A stretch of DNA of 64,000 nt. Origin: Acetobacteraceae bacterium B3987. GTDB taxonomy: Bacteria > Pseudomonadota > Alphaproteobacteria > Acetobacterales > Acetobacteraceae. The notes under the pieces were generated by a model. It had not been told where the DNA came from. It searched no databases and saw nothing but the letters and a program-made list of their open reading frames with translations. This document shows positions 43,413 through 52,339 of this stretch, one piece after another (within the stretch, counting starts at the first letter, position 1; each line of letters begins with the position of its first letter). Position numbers and translations under genes: made by a program. The stretch is from positions 248,001 to 312,000 of the forward strand of contig JAFNMF010000030.1 of NCBI GenBank assembly GCA_026537415.1. Direction: 5' to 3'.

Positions 43413-45233
43413 TTAGCCCTTGGCACCACGGGCAGCACGCTTACGCTCGTGCGGGTCCAGATACCGCTTGCGGAGACGGATGGCAGATGGTGTGACTTCC
43501 ACCAGCTCATCATCCTCGATGTAGGCGATAGCCTGCTCGAGGCTCATCTTACGGGGCGGAACCAGCACAACAGCATCATCCTTACCGGAGGCACGCATGT
43601 TCGTGAGTTTCTTCTCACGGACAGCATTCACTTCCAGATCATTCTCACGGGAATGTTCACCAAGGATCATGCCGGTGTAGATTTTCTCACCTGCATCCAC
43701 AAAGAGCGTTCCACGATCCTGAAGGGAGAACAGCGCATACGGCGTGGTAGCACCATCCTCAGCAGAGATCAGGGAGCCGTTACGGCGGCCTTCAATCGCA
43801 CCAGCATGCGGCTGGTAGGAATGGAAGAGACGGTTCATCAGACCGGACCCACGAGTGTCGGTCAGGAACTCGCCGTGATAGCCAATCAGGCCACGGGACG
43901 GGATCATGAATGTCAGACGGACCTTGTCACCGCCGGACTGACGCATGTCCTGCATCACGCCCTTACGCAGGGACATTTTCTCCACGACCACACCGGAATA
44001 AGGCTCATCCACGTCGATGACGACTTCTTCGAACGGCTCTTCCTGCTCACCCGTTTCCGGATTCTCACGGAACAGCACACGGGGACGACCAATGGTCAGC
44101 TCGAAGCCTTCACGGCGCATGTTCTCGATCAAAACGCCCAGCTGAAGCTCACCACGACCAGCCACCTCGAAAGCCTCGCTTTCCGGGCTATCCGTCACTT
44201 TAATGGCCACGTTGCTCTCTGTCTCCTTGAAGAGACGATCACGAATCTGGCGAGACGTCACCTTCTTACCTTCACGACCGCCCAGCGGGCCATCATTGAT
44301 GCGGAAGGTCATGGAGAGAGTCGGCGGGTCAATCGGCGTGGACGGCAGCGGCTCATCAATAGAGGGGTCTGCCAGCGTATCCGGAATGGTCGCTTCGGAG
44401 AGACCAGCAATGGCAACAATATCGCCTGCTTCGGCTTCTTCGACCGGCACACGATCCAGACCACGGAAGGACAGAAGCTTGGTGATACGGCCTGTCTCGA
44501 CCACGCTGCCATCGGCACGCAGGGCACGGATCGGCATATTCACCTTGGCACGGCCCTGCTCGATACGACCTGTCAGGATACGGCCAAGGAAGTTATCGCT
44601 CTCCAGAATGGTGGAGACCATAGCGAACGGCTTGTCCTTGTCCAGACCCGGGCTGGGCACATGCTTCAGGACGAGGTCGAACAGCGGGTGCAGGTTTTCA
44701 CGAGGGCCTTCCAGCTCCGTATCCGCCCAGCCCTGACGGCCAGAAGCGTAGAGCATCGGGAAGTCCAGCTGTTCGTCATTGGCACCGAGGGCAGCGAAGA
44801 GGTCGAACACTTCGTCATGCACTTCGTCCGGGCGGGCATCGCCACGGTCAACCTTGTTGACCACGACCATCGGGCGCAGGCCACGGGCCAGAGCCTTACC
44901 CAGCACGAACTTTGTCTGCGGCAGGGCACCCTCAGCAGCATCCACGAGAATCACGGCACCATCCACCATGCTCAGAATGCGCTCCACCTCACCACCAAAG
45001 TCGGCGTGGCCCGGTGTGTCGATAATGTTGATGCGCGTGTTCTTCCACACAACGGAAGTACATTTGGCCAGAATGGTGATCCCGCGCTCACGCTCGAGAT
45101 CATTGCTATCCATCGCACGCTCAGTAACGGCCTGGTTCTCACGGAAAGTACCGGACTGCTGGAGCAGCTGATCTACGAGTGTCGTTTTCCCATGATCGAC
45201 ATGGGCAATAATGGCAATGTTACGGATGTCCAT
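43413..45233 (-). CDS. typA: GTP-binding ribosome-associated protein TypA/BipA
   Basis: Translational GTPase of 606 residues that binds the ribosome in stress and helps 50S assembly. The G1 motif is AHVDHGKTT, G3 is DTPGHADFGGEV, and G4 is VVNKVDRGDARP. Elongation-factor-like domains follow, and the C-terminal domain unique to BipA carries SLQDRGTLFVDAGEKIYTGMI. Full length. The gene is divergent from queF with about 150 bases between. A long antisense frame across it is a composition artefact. Confidence 0.97.
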   Translation of the reverse strand: MDIRNIAIIAHVDHGKTTLVDQLLQQSGTFRENQAVTERAMDSNDLERERGITILAKCTSVVWKNTRINIIDTPGHADFGGEVERILSMVDGAVILVDAAEGALPQTKFVLGKALARGLRPMVVVNKVDRGDARPDEVHDEVFDLFAALGANDEQLDFPMLYASGRQGWADTELEGPRENLHPLFDLVLKHVPSPGLDKDKPFAMVSTILESDNFLGRILTGRIEQGRAKVNMPIRALRADGSVVETGRITKLLSFRGLDRVPVEEAEAGDIVAIAGLSEATIPDTLADPSIDEPLPSTPIDPPTLSMTFRINDGPLGGREGKKVTSRQIRDRLFKETESNVAIKVTDSPESEAFEVAGRGELQLGVLIENMRREGFELTIGRPRVLFRENPETGEQEEPFEEVVIDVDEPYSGVVVEKMSLRKGVMQDMRQSGGDKVRLTFMIPSRGLIGYHGEFLTDTRGSGLMNRLFHSYQPHAGAIEGRRNGSLISAEDGATTPYALFSLQDRGTLFVDAGEKIYTGMILGEHSRENDLEVNAVREKKLTNMRASGKDDAVVLVPPRKMSLEQAIAYIEDDELVEVTPSAIRLRKRYLDPHERKRAARGAKG

Positions 45234-45385
45234 GGACGATCTTTCAGGAAGTGACAGATTGGGACAGAATGGTGCCCTTACTGCACCGAAACTGATTTTT
45301 TTGCAAATCCGAACCGTGTATTAAGCCGCATAGCAGCAGATTTCATGCTTTCATCTTTTTATTTCAACGGGAAAGACGCCGCTTC

Positions 45386-45874
45386 ATGACCGACCATACC
45401 CCAAAAGGCCCCACCGCCCCCGGCACGGAGGCTCTCAGCCAGCTTGGCCGACAGACCATCCAGCCGGAGTCGCCTGAAGTCGCCGAACTGGAGCGTGTCC
45501 CGGCTCCCCATAAAGGGCGGCGTTATGTCGTCCGCTTCACCGCCCCAGAGTTCACGTCTCTCTGCCCGGTGACAGGACAGCCGGACTTTGCTCACATCGT
45601 CATCGACTACATCCCACGGGACTGGATTGTGGAGAGCAAATCCCTCAAGCTCTATCTCACCAGCTTCCGTAATCACGGAGCCTTTCATGAAGATTGCTCC
45701 GTGACCATCGCCACACGCCTCGTGGAGCTGCTGGACCCGGAATGGCTGCGTATCGGGGCCTACTGGTATCCCCGTGGCGGAATGCCGATTGATGTCTTCT
45801 GGCAGACAGGCCCCGCCCCGGCTGATGTCTGGATTCCGGCACAAGATGTTCCCGGCTATCGGGGACGTGGCTAA
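45386..45874 (+). CDS. queF: NADPH-dependent 7-cyano-7-deazaguanine reductase QueF (type I)
   Basis: Reduces preQ0 to preQ1 in queuosine biosynthesis, forming a thioimide at the catalytic cysteine. It has 162 residues, the short unimodular form. The catalytic Cys60 is in [13 protein letters not shown]. The family motif ESKSLKLY is at residues 83-90, and the NADPH-associated stretch [11 protein letters not shown] follows. The upstream leader did not show a preQ1 riboswitch that I could recognise. Confidence 0.96.
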   Translation: MTDHTPKGPTAPGTEALSQLGRQTIQPESPEVAELERVPAPHKGRRYVVRFTAPEFTSLCPVTGQPDFAHIVIDYIPRDWIVESKSLKLYLTSFRNHGAFHEDCSVTIATRLVELLDPEWLRIGAYWYPRGGMPIDVFWQTGPAPADVWIPAQDVPGYRGRG

Positions 45875-45884
45875 GACCCCATAC

Positions 45885-45908
45885 GGGGCACGGAACAGAC
45901 CGTGCCCC
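45885..45908. terminator. GC-rich hairpin between queF and porin gene
   Basis: Perfect 9-bp stem ggggcacgg / ccgtgcccc with a 6-base loop lies between convergent genes; no T-tract. Confidence 0.4.
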
Positions 45909-45916
45909 TGCCTGCA

Positions 45917-47272
45917 TCAGAAGCCGAGCGTCACATCCCCGCCGATCAGGATGCGATTCTGATGCCGGAAATCGGCAAAGGGACGGGTATTGTTAAGCGA
46001 ACGATCAAACCGGATCTCCGGCCTTATCTGAAGCAGCTTGACGTGATGGCCGATATTCGGCCGCCACACAGCATTAAAAGACAGGTCACCATAGGTCGTT
46101 GCCGGGGCCGCGTAAGTCCGGGCAGGCAGGCCCAGCAGTGACCGGCCATAACCCGCATCTTCCGGATACTGCACGACAAACTGGCCCGTGCTGTCCCGAT
46201 ACACTTCCGCACGGGCATTGAAGGTCAGGGTAGGCGTGGCTGCATAGGCCCCCCAGACGACACCGCTCCATGTATTGGCATCCAGCCCCTCATCATGCAC
46301 CTGTGTGGCCTCAGCCGTCAGGCTCCATTTAGGATTGATCTGCCATGTGGCGTTAAGGTCGTTCCAAAAACGCTGCGCCTCATGCGCCCGATGGCTCCCC
46401 AGCGCACGACGGGGGTCCTCCGGCCCGACACGCAGCAGGTAGGTCACGGACAGGGCACCACCGGCCAGCTGACTGGCATTGAAGCCCACATAACCCGCCG
46501 GCTCACCATTATTGTTTCCACGACCAAAGGACTTCTGATTCCCCGCATCCATCCCGAACAGGACAGCGTAATGCGAGTTCAGATGCCACTGCCCATAGAA
46601 ACCGACATGCTCGAACGGATTGGAATATTGCGCCGTGTAGGACATGGTATAAAAGGCACGCCCCGCCGGATTCAGCACTTCCACCCCCATGGGGGAAGAC
46701 AGGATACCGAGCTGCATGTCCAGCCCGTCCTTCGTCAGCCACGGCATATGCAGGGCGATATTGGCCTGAATGGGCGTAAGCTGATAGCGGTGATGATCCA
46801 GCCAGCGGTCTGAAATCCCCGTGATAATGTAGGCTCTAGCATCAGAACCATAGAGCATCTGGATATTGGCCCCCAGACCATATCCATCACCAATCGGGTC
46901 CACCGGTTTGGTGATCGTCAGGGCAACCTGATTGAGCATCCCCGTATCGCTGTGGGATTGCAGAAGCTGACCGAAGTTCATGCCGTTATCAGGATGGCCC
47001 GTATTGGCCATCGCCCCGCCTTCTATCTGAAGGCCGACATCAATGTCGGAGAACCAGCTTTTCCCGGTTTCTTTCGGAGCGGCAGGCTGTACCGCACTGG
47101 GGGCTGCGACCGGAGCCGGAGAGGGTGCCGCCGTGCCAGATGACGCAGAACCGGCCAGCGTGGCCTGAACGGAACCTCCCTGCTCGCTGGGGGCAGCCTG
47201 TGCCCCTTCCAGCCCGGAGCCAACCCCACCACATAAGCCCGCCATCATCACAAGATACCGCCAGTGCCGCAT
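45917..47272 (-). CDS. Outer-membrane beta-barrel porin (BBP2/OmpL-like)
   Basis: Protein of 451 residues with a signal peptide, an Ala/Pro/Ser-rich linker (about residues 25-65) and a long C-terminal part rich in alternating polar and hydrophobic strands. Features of the BBP2 family of putative porins are DVGLQIEGGAMANTG, DMQLGILSSPMGVEVLNPAG, SNPFEHVGFYG and a final aromatic residue (VTLGF). The ATG at 47272 has aggtgggg just upstream. Its neighbour upstream is an OprB-type porin. The solute is unknown. Confidence 0.78.
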   Translation of the reverse strand: MRHWRYLVMMAGLCGGVGSGLEGAQAAPSEQGGSVQATLAGSASSGTAAPSPAPVAAPSAVQPAAPKETGKSWFSDIDVGLQIEGGAMANTGHPDNGMNFGQLLQSHSDTGMLNQVALTITKPVDPIGDGYGLGANIQMLYGSDARAYIITGISDRWLDHHRYQLTPIQANIALHMPWLTKDGLDMQLGILSSPMGVEVLNPAGRAFYTMSYTAQYSNPFEHVGFYGQWHLNSHYAVLFGMDAGNQKSFGRGNNNGEPAGYVGFNASQLAGGALSVTYLLRVGPEDPRRALGSHRAHEAQRFWNDLNATWQINPKWSLTAEATQVHDEGLDANTWSGVVWGAYAATPTLTFNARAEVYRDSTGQFVVQYPEDAGYGRSLLGLPARTYAAPATTYGDLSFNAVWRPNIGHHVKLLQIRPEIRFDRSLNNTRPFADFRHQNRILIGGDVTLGF

Positions 47273-47401
47273 GAACCACCCCACCTATTGTTCCGGTTCC
47301 GTAAGTATATCCCTCTTCTGAAAAACTGGACAATATCAAAGACGCAACGGGCTATTAAAAAATCCCACACAGCCTCAGAATGACCGATAATCTTCAGACA
47401 T

Positions 47402-47430
47402 AAAAAAAGCCACATAAAAATGTGGCCCTT
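47402..47430 (-). terminator. Intrinsic terminator after oprB-like gene
   Basis: On the minus strand, stem gccacat / atgtggc with a 4-base loop is followed by TTTTTTT. Confidence 0.85.
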
Positions 47431-47453
47431 TTCCGTCGTCCCTCGGACACATC

Positions 47454-49013
47454 TCAGAACGAGATAGAAGATTCCAGATCAATCAGCATGGCATCCTTGT
47501 AGCGTTTTATCGCACCCGGACTCCAGAGATACTGAAGCCCCGGCCGTAGCAGCAGCCAGCGTGTGGGGCGATACCCATAATTCAACTCAATGGCTTCTTC
47601 CGAATGAGGGGCATACAGCCCCGCACCCCGGCCTTTCCGCTGGAGATGTTCAATCCAGTGCGTGACCTTCGGATTGGCCCAGAGAGCCTTCATACCCAGA
47701 CTGATCGTGTCATCAGGACGGCTGGCAAAAGTACCCTTCCGGGTAATACCGGCCGTCACGAAATAAGGGGCAATGGCCGTACGGGGGTCACCCCATGTAA
47801 AGGAAGCAAAGAAGGCCGTTCCACGATGCGGGTCAGCCCCATCACGCTGCAACATACGGTCAAACTGGAACCATCCACCAAACCGCCCCCGAACCTTAGC
47901 AACAGGGGCATCCTGCGCGGCAGAGGCCGGAATGTAATATGTCCCCATCTGGCCATAGACATTTTTGACCTCGGACGTATCCCAGTAACCACCAATCTTC
48001 ACATTTGTCTGTAACGGACCGCTGTAATCATCCTCACCCCCCTGATGCCAGCCGAGCTGAAAGGGCAGGAAGGTACCCGTGGCCCCGTGCAAGTTCATCT
48101 TCCAGCCGTTGCGCACACCAGTAACGGTCGGGTCCACGCTGTAAGCACCGAACTGCACTAGATAATGATCATTCCCTGCCGGAAAGAGCTTTATCCATGC
48201 GCCGGGATGAGCGGTCGGATAGAAGCCATATCCCGAGTTCATGGCAATGGACTGCGGCATACCGCAGATGCCGTTATTCTGGAACTGACAGTACAGATTG
48301 GCTCCCCAATAGGTAGAAGACTGCTCGAAGTCATTCTCCGTATTAATCTCACCAACCTCGGTCTGCACATAGTGATTCCAGTGCATTTCCCAGCTGAGGC
48401 GGCCAAGACGCATGGTCTCACCAGCACCATAGATTTCCATCGGGCTGTCGATGACCGGCAGCGTGTTCCCCAGTCCGGCACCCTGACGGGCCAATGTCAG
48501 AAAATGAAGCACACCGGCATTGAAGGAGGCACCCGTCAGCTTCTGTATGTCGAAATCCAGAGACAAGGCCTCTTCATCGGCATAGCGGGCGGCACGAGAT
48601 TTGCCGCCAAACGGATTCCCCGCCGTATCCTGAAAATAACGCCCGCCAACCGTCACGCCATGATCAGCCAGCCAGCTCCGCGCGCCCCACGGGTCACCGA
48701 AAAATCCATCCTGATTGACAAAATCATGCCAGCTATTGGGGAAAAGCCCCTTTTGCCGCTCTGGAGCCGCCTGCTCAGACGCACCACGAGAGAACGTATC
48801 CCCCGGAATCGGGATCGGCACAGAGCCAAAAGCACGCTGCTCATTCCGGGCAGGGGCACCGTAATTCCCCGCCTTCAACAGTTCCTGCCGCTGTGCAGGC
48901 GTAACCTCTCCTGAGGCAGAAGTGGAATCCTGTGCAAAAACGGTATGGCTCCCCAGCAAAAAAGCAATACCCATTGCCGCCGTACCAGCCGCCTTCTGCC
49001 ACATTCCACACAT
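47454..49013 (-). CDS. Carbohydrate-selective porin, OprB family
   Basis: Outer-membrane porin of 519 residues, of the OprB type used for sugar or polyol uptake and common in acetic acid bacteria. A signal peptide ends near residue 27 (TVFAQ). The barrel part has QDGFFGDPWGARSWLADHGVTVGGRY at its start, FEQSSTYWGANLYCQFQNNGICGMPQ in the middle, and the C-terminal FLETNYGYRPTRWLLLRPGLQYLW-like end with a final Phe. A strong terminator follows. It stands alone between the peptide transporter and another porin gene. Confidence 0.9.
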   Translation of the reverse strand: MCGMWQKAAGTAAMGIAFLLGSHTVFAQDSTSASGEVTPAQRQELLKAGNYGAPARNEQRAFGSVPIPIPGDTFSRGASEQAAPERQKGLFPNSWHDFVNQDGFFGDPWGARSWLADHGVTVGGRYFQDTAGNPFGGKSRAARYADEEALSLDFDIQKLTGASFNAGVLHFLTLARQGAGLGNTLPVIDSPMEIYGAGETMRLGRLSWEMHWNHYVQTEVGEINTENDFEQSSTYWGANLYCQFQNNGICGMPQSIAMNSGYGFYPTAHPGAWIKLFPAGNDHYLVQFGAYSVDPTVTGVRNGWKMNLHGATGTFLPFQLGWHQGGEDDYSGPLQTNVKIGGYWDTSEVKNVYGQMGTYYIPASAAQDAPVAKVRGRFGGWFQFDRMLQRDGADPHRGTAFFASFTWGDPRTAIAPYFVTAGITRKGTFASRPDDTISLGMKALWANPKVTHWIEHLQRKGRGAGLYAPHSEEAIELNYGYRPTRWLLLRPGLQYLWSPGAIKRYKDAMLIDLESSISF

Positions 49014-49212
49014 ACACTAGCCTTCATAGCCGTTGATCGGAGAGGGACCTGAAGGCCAGACGCATCATGGCAGCCTTCAGCACGACAATGCCAGAACAGG
49101 CTACAGACAGCACTGCCGTAAAGGATGACATCGTCCCTTTAATAAAATTTATCGCTAACATCCAGTGGTGAAATTTGTCTGTAGCATACCGCTCCGATCT
49201 ACAACTTCAACT

Positions 49213-50781
49213 TCATGTGACTTCTTTTACAACTTTTTCTTTCTGCTGATCACGATGCTGTTGCCCAAGGCGGCGTGTGAGCGGCAACAGAAGAACCATG
49301 ATGACACACAGCCCCACACAGCCCATAAATAGCTCTCTGAACAAAGCCACATAGCCTGCCAGACTACCACCGCCAGCCGCTGGAACACTGGCAAGGTCTG
49401 CCACCAAGCTGCCCAGATACATGCCAATACCCCAGAGCAGAAACAACGCCCCCATCAGCACCGCACTGACACGGGCCGGAGCGTAACGGGCCACGATTGC
49501 CAGACCCAACCCGATGGTCAGAAGTTCCCCGAGGGACATAGTGCCATAACCTGCCACCATCACCCACGGTGACACCAGCCCTGTGCTATGTCCGGCCGCT
49601 ATCCACCAAATAAAAAAAGCCAGCGCAACCAGACCATATCCAAGCAATATTTTCACCGCTGGAGAAGCATCGTGCCCCTTGCTCGCATGTCGCCGATACA
49701 GCCACGCCAGCACCGGACTGAACAGCATGACGGCTATCGGGTTCAGTGCCTGAAACTGCCCTGCGGACATGGTGAACAGCTGCCACGGGCCAATCTGATA
49801 CACACCGGACACATCCCGCATGGCAAAAAGCGTCAGAGAGGTCTGCATCTGCTGGTAAAAGACCTGATAGGCCATCGTCTGAGTGCAAAGAATGTAAGTC
49901 AGCAGGAGCCCCGGCCGCTCACTCTTTTTTGCCCGCACATAGAGCCAGACCCAGAGCAAAAGAAGCCCCACCCCGGCCAGAATAATGCAGAGCCTAACTA
50001 AAGCCGAGCTATACAGCACCCATGTACAAAAAGCCCAGACAGCTAGCAAAGCCAGCAAGATTCCCCCGCCCAAAATGCCCTTTTTGACAGGACCGGATAA
50101 ACGCTCCATCAACGGAACAGGCAAAGCCGCAGCCCCGTGCAGTTTTACAGCCTCAACCGCTCGTCCCGCCAGAAAACGGCGCATCCGCCCGCCACGCACG
50201 ACATAATAGCCCAGCCCGACTAACAGCCCTCCAGCACACGCCAGAAACGCTACCGCCGCTCCATAACGCTGCTGAAGCCACGGCATCAGCAACATGGAAA
50301 CGGTCGAACCGACATTGATGGCCATATAATAAAGCGTAAAGGCGGCATCCAATGCCGTACCATCCCCGGCATAGATGCGCCGCACCAACGTACCCGCATT
50401 GGGTTTGAACAGCCCGTTCGAAAGGGCAATCAGCGTCAAAGCCGGAAGGAAAACGGCCGGATGCCCGAGAGAAAGGGCCAGCAACCCGTAACCTGCTGTC
50501 AGCCCAACGGCTCCCATGAGCATGGTAGAACGTGAACCCAGACATTGGTCACCAAGCAGCCCCCCCAATACCGGGAGACTATACATGAGAAACCCCAACC
50601 CACCTTGCATGAGGTTGACGTCATGATCATGCATATGCAGCTGAACGACCATGAAGACGGTCAGAACGGCCTGCATTCCGTAATAACCGAAACGCTCCCA
50701 TAGCTCGATGGCCATGACGACAGCAAAAGCCCGCCGTCGCGCGGAAAGAAAATTCACCGCAGGGTGCTGTTGATCGGTCAT
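49213..50781 (-). CDS. POT family proton-coupled di/tripeptide transporter
   Basis: Major-facilitator transporter of 522 residues with about 14 hydrophobic segments. The POT signature ELWERFGYYGMQAVL (residues 26-40) holds the ExxERFxYYG motif that couples protons to peptides. FKPNAGTLVRRIY and YYMAINVGSTVSMLLMPWLQQRYG are also typical. It imports small peptides with protons. Stop is 200 bases from the OprB-like gene; an ATG at 50781 has ggaa upstream. Confidence 0.92.
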   Translation of the reverse strand: MTDQQHPAVNFLSARRRAFAVVMAIELWERFGYYGMQAVLTVFMVVQLHMHDHDVNLMQGGLGFLMYSLPVLGGLLGDQCLGSRSTMLMGAVGLTAGYGLLALSLGHPAVFLPALTLIALSNGLFKPNAGTLVRRIYAGDGTALDAAFTLYYMAINVGSTVSMLLMPWLQQRYGAAVAFLACAGGLLVGLGYYVVRGGRMRRFLAGRAVEAVKLHGAAALPVPLMERLSGPVKKGILGGGILLALLAVWAFCTWVLYSSALVRLCIILAGVGLLLLWVWLYVRAKKSERPGLLLTYILCTQTMAYQVFYQQMQTSLTLFAMRDVSGVYQIGPWQLFTMSAGQFQALNPIAVMLFSPVLAWLYRRHASKGHDASPAVKILLGYGLVALAFFIWWIAAGHSTGLVSPWVMVAGYGTMSLGELLTIGLGLAIVARYAPARVSAVLMGALFLLWGIGMYLGSLVADLASVPAAGGGSLAGYVALFRELFMGCVGLCVIMVLLLPLTRRLGQQHRDQQKEKVVKEVT

Positions 50782-50840
50782 GAAAGCACGCTACTCCATT
50801 ACGGGAAGGAAACTGTTATCATTCCTCAATAGCGCAAAAT

Positions 50841-50987
50841 TCAGCCACCGGCGAGGTGGAACCCATCAACCTGCAAAATACCCACCACACCCAGCACACA
50901 CACAGCCACGACAAACGCGATGGCCACCAACGCACCCAGAATGCTGGACTGCCTGACACGCTGCCAGAAAGACGCTCCCCAGACCAT
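50841..50987 (-). CDS. Possible small single-span membrane protein
   Basis: Candidate ORF of 48 residues in the 358-base gap between the peptide transporter and dnaJ-type gene. It starts MVWGASFWQRVRQSS and carries one strong membrane segment (ILGALVAIAFVVAVCVLGVVGIL). The ATG at 50987 has agaggg about 8 bases upstream. No homologue recognised; an overlapping frame is also open, so reality is uncertain. Confidence 0.45.
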   Translation of the reverse strand: MVWGASFWQRVRQSSILGALVAIAFVVAVCVLGVVGILQVDGFHLAGG

Positions 50988-51139
50988 GGCCCTACCCTCT
51001 CTCGCTTCGCCTTGCCCTGCATGGGCCATCATTCGCACGACAAAGGCAGGTCACTCACATCTCTCATAAAGATGGAATAACCCGCACTGCCTTTACATAA
51101 TTCCACATCCCGCTCTGGCGGGGCTACCTGTGCCTGATG

Positions 51140-52063
51140 TCAGCCTTCTGCTTCCGCTTTGCTATCAGCCTCACGGCGCAGAAGGTCTTCCAGCTCTGGT
51201 GAAACAGTCCCCAATGTGACACGCAAAGTCACCAACAGGTTACCCGCCGCATGGTTCTTATCCGCAGCAATACCACGGCCACCCAGACGCAGGACCGTAC
51301 CGCTATCAGAATGTGGCTTGACCTTCAGTGCCACCGTTCCCGCAGGGGTGCGAACATGAACCTTACCCCCCAGTACGGCTGTATGGAGGTCAACATCCTG
51401 CGTAACACGCAGATCACGGCCCTCACGTTTATAATAAGGGTCTTCAGCCACATGAATCTTCAGCAGCACATCTCCAGCAGGGCCGGGGCGGCCATCCATG
51501 CCCGGCTGACCCGGCTGGCCTTTGCCTTTCAGCCGTAAGGTTTTGCCATCCTCGATACCGGCCGGAATGGTGACAGCAACCTGACGCCCACCGCCAAGAC
51601 TGACCTCACGACGGGTCCCGAGGGCACATTCTTCCATGCTGATGCGCAACTCACCATGCAGGTCTTCACCCTTGCGTGGCCGAGAAGAGCGGAAACCACC
51701 GCCACCACCAAAGGCACCGAAAATATCCCCCAAGTCCTCAGGGGTGAACCCCCCACCGGAGAATCCCCCAAAACCACCAAAGCCGCCACCATGGCCACCA
51801 GCACCACCGCCGAAGCCACCACCAAAGGGGCCACGCACCTGACCATCTGCGTCGATCTCACCACGATCGAACTGGCCACGCTTCTCCTCGTCCCCAATGA
51901 TTTCGTACGCTTTGCCGATCTCTTTGAAACGCTCCTCCGCCTTGGTATCACCGGGGTTACGATCGGGGTGATACTGCTTGACCAGCCGACGGTAGGCACT
52001 GCGGATTTCCTTATCCGAAGCTGTATTGCTTACACCAAGAACCTTATATGGGTCAGTCGCCAT
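51140..52063 (-). CDS. DnaJ-domain co-chaperone, CbpA type
   Basis: J-domain protein of 307 residues that stimulates DnaK. The J domain has HPD at residues 32-34 in VKQYHPDRNPGD, followed by a Gly/Phe-rich linker and two C-terminal substrate-binding domains (GEDLHGELRISMEECALG; VTIPAGIEDGKTLRLKGKG). The four CxxCxGxG zinc repeats of full DnaJ are absent, so this is a class II protein like CbpA. Its ATG overlaps the stop of a 52-residue upstream gene by one base (TAATG). Confidence 0.93.
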   Translation of the reverse strand: MATDPYKVLGVSNTASDKEIRSAYRRLVKQYHPDRNPGDTKAEERFKEIGKAYEIIGDEEKRGQFDRGEIDADGQVRGPFGGGFGGGAGGHGGGFGGFGGFSGGGFTPEDLGDIFGAFGGGGGFRSSRPRKGEDLHGELRISMEECALGTRREVSLGGGRQVAVTIPAGIEDGKTLRLKGKGQPGQPGMDGRPGPAGDVLLKIHVAEDPYYKREGRDLRVTQDVDLHTAVLGGKVHVRTPAGTVALKVKPHSDSGTVLRLGGRGIAADKNHAAGNLLVTLRVTLGTVSPELEDLLRREADSKAEAEG

Positions 52064-52221
52064 TACTGTCCTGCATCCTCCAGATCCGTATCATCCAACA
52101 GGTCGATCAACACGGCCAGAACCCTGCTCTTGGAATAGCCCGCAGCCTCCGCCTCCCTGATGAGAGTCTGCACCCGAGGGCGCAAAAAATCGGCGGCTGA
52201 TTGTGCTGGCGTACCTGTCAT
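52063..52221 (-). CDS. Small hypothetical protein coupled to the CbpA-type gene
   Basis: Protein of 52 residues, probably helical, with a basic part (FLRPRVQTLIREAEAAGYSKSRVLAV) and an acidic end (LIDLLDDTDLEDAGQ). The start has aaagg 8 bases upstream and the stop overlaps the dnaJ-type start (TAATG). I do not recognise the family. The tight coupling suggests it is translated with, and possibly works with, the co-chaperone. Confidence 0.6.
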   Translation of the reverse strand: MTGTPAQSAADFLRPRVQTLIREAEAAGYSKSRVLAVLIDLLDDTDLEDAGQ

Positions 52222-52339
52222 GGAAAAACCTTTCTTTTCTAAAGAAGTGGTGTGCCTGTAAGGTAAGGTCAATAGAAAATGAAGTTTTGCCTCTGCATTT
52301 CCCGCAACTCTCCCAAACCTTATCGGAAGATAATTCTCC

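Noticed and set aside
43449-45254. A 601-codon open frame on the strand opposite to typA
   Set aside because: It lies entirely antisense to a full-length, well-conserved typA and arises from codon usage. No ribosome site or recognisable domain is present. Similar long antisense frames across pgk, gap and the hpnJ gene were rejected for the same reason.
45241-45385. Possible preQ1 riboswitch in front of queF
   Set aside because: The leader lacks the C-rich loop and A-rich tail pairing of preQ1-I, and I saw no convincing preQ1-II structure.
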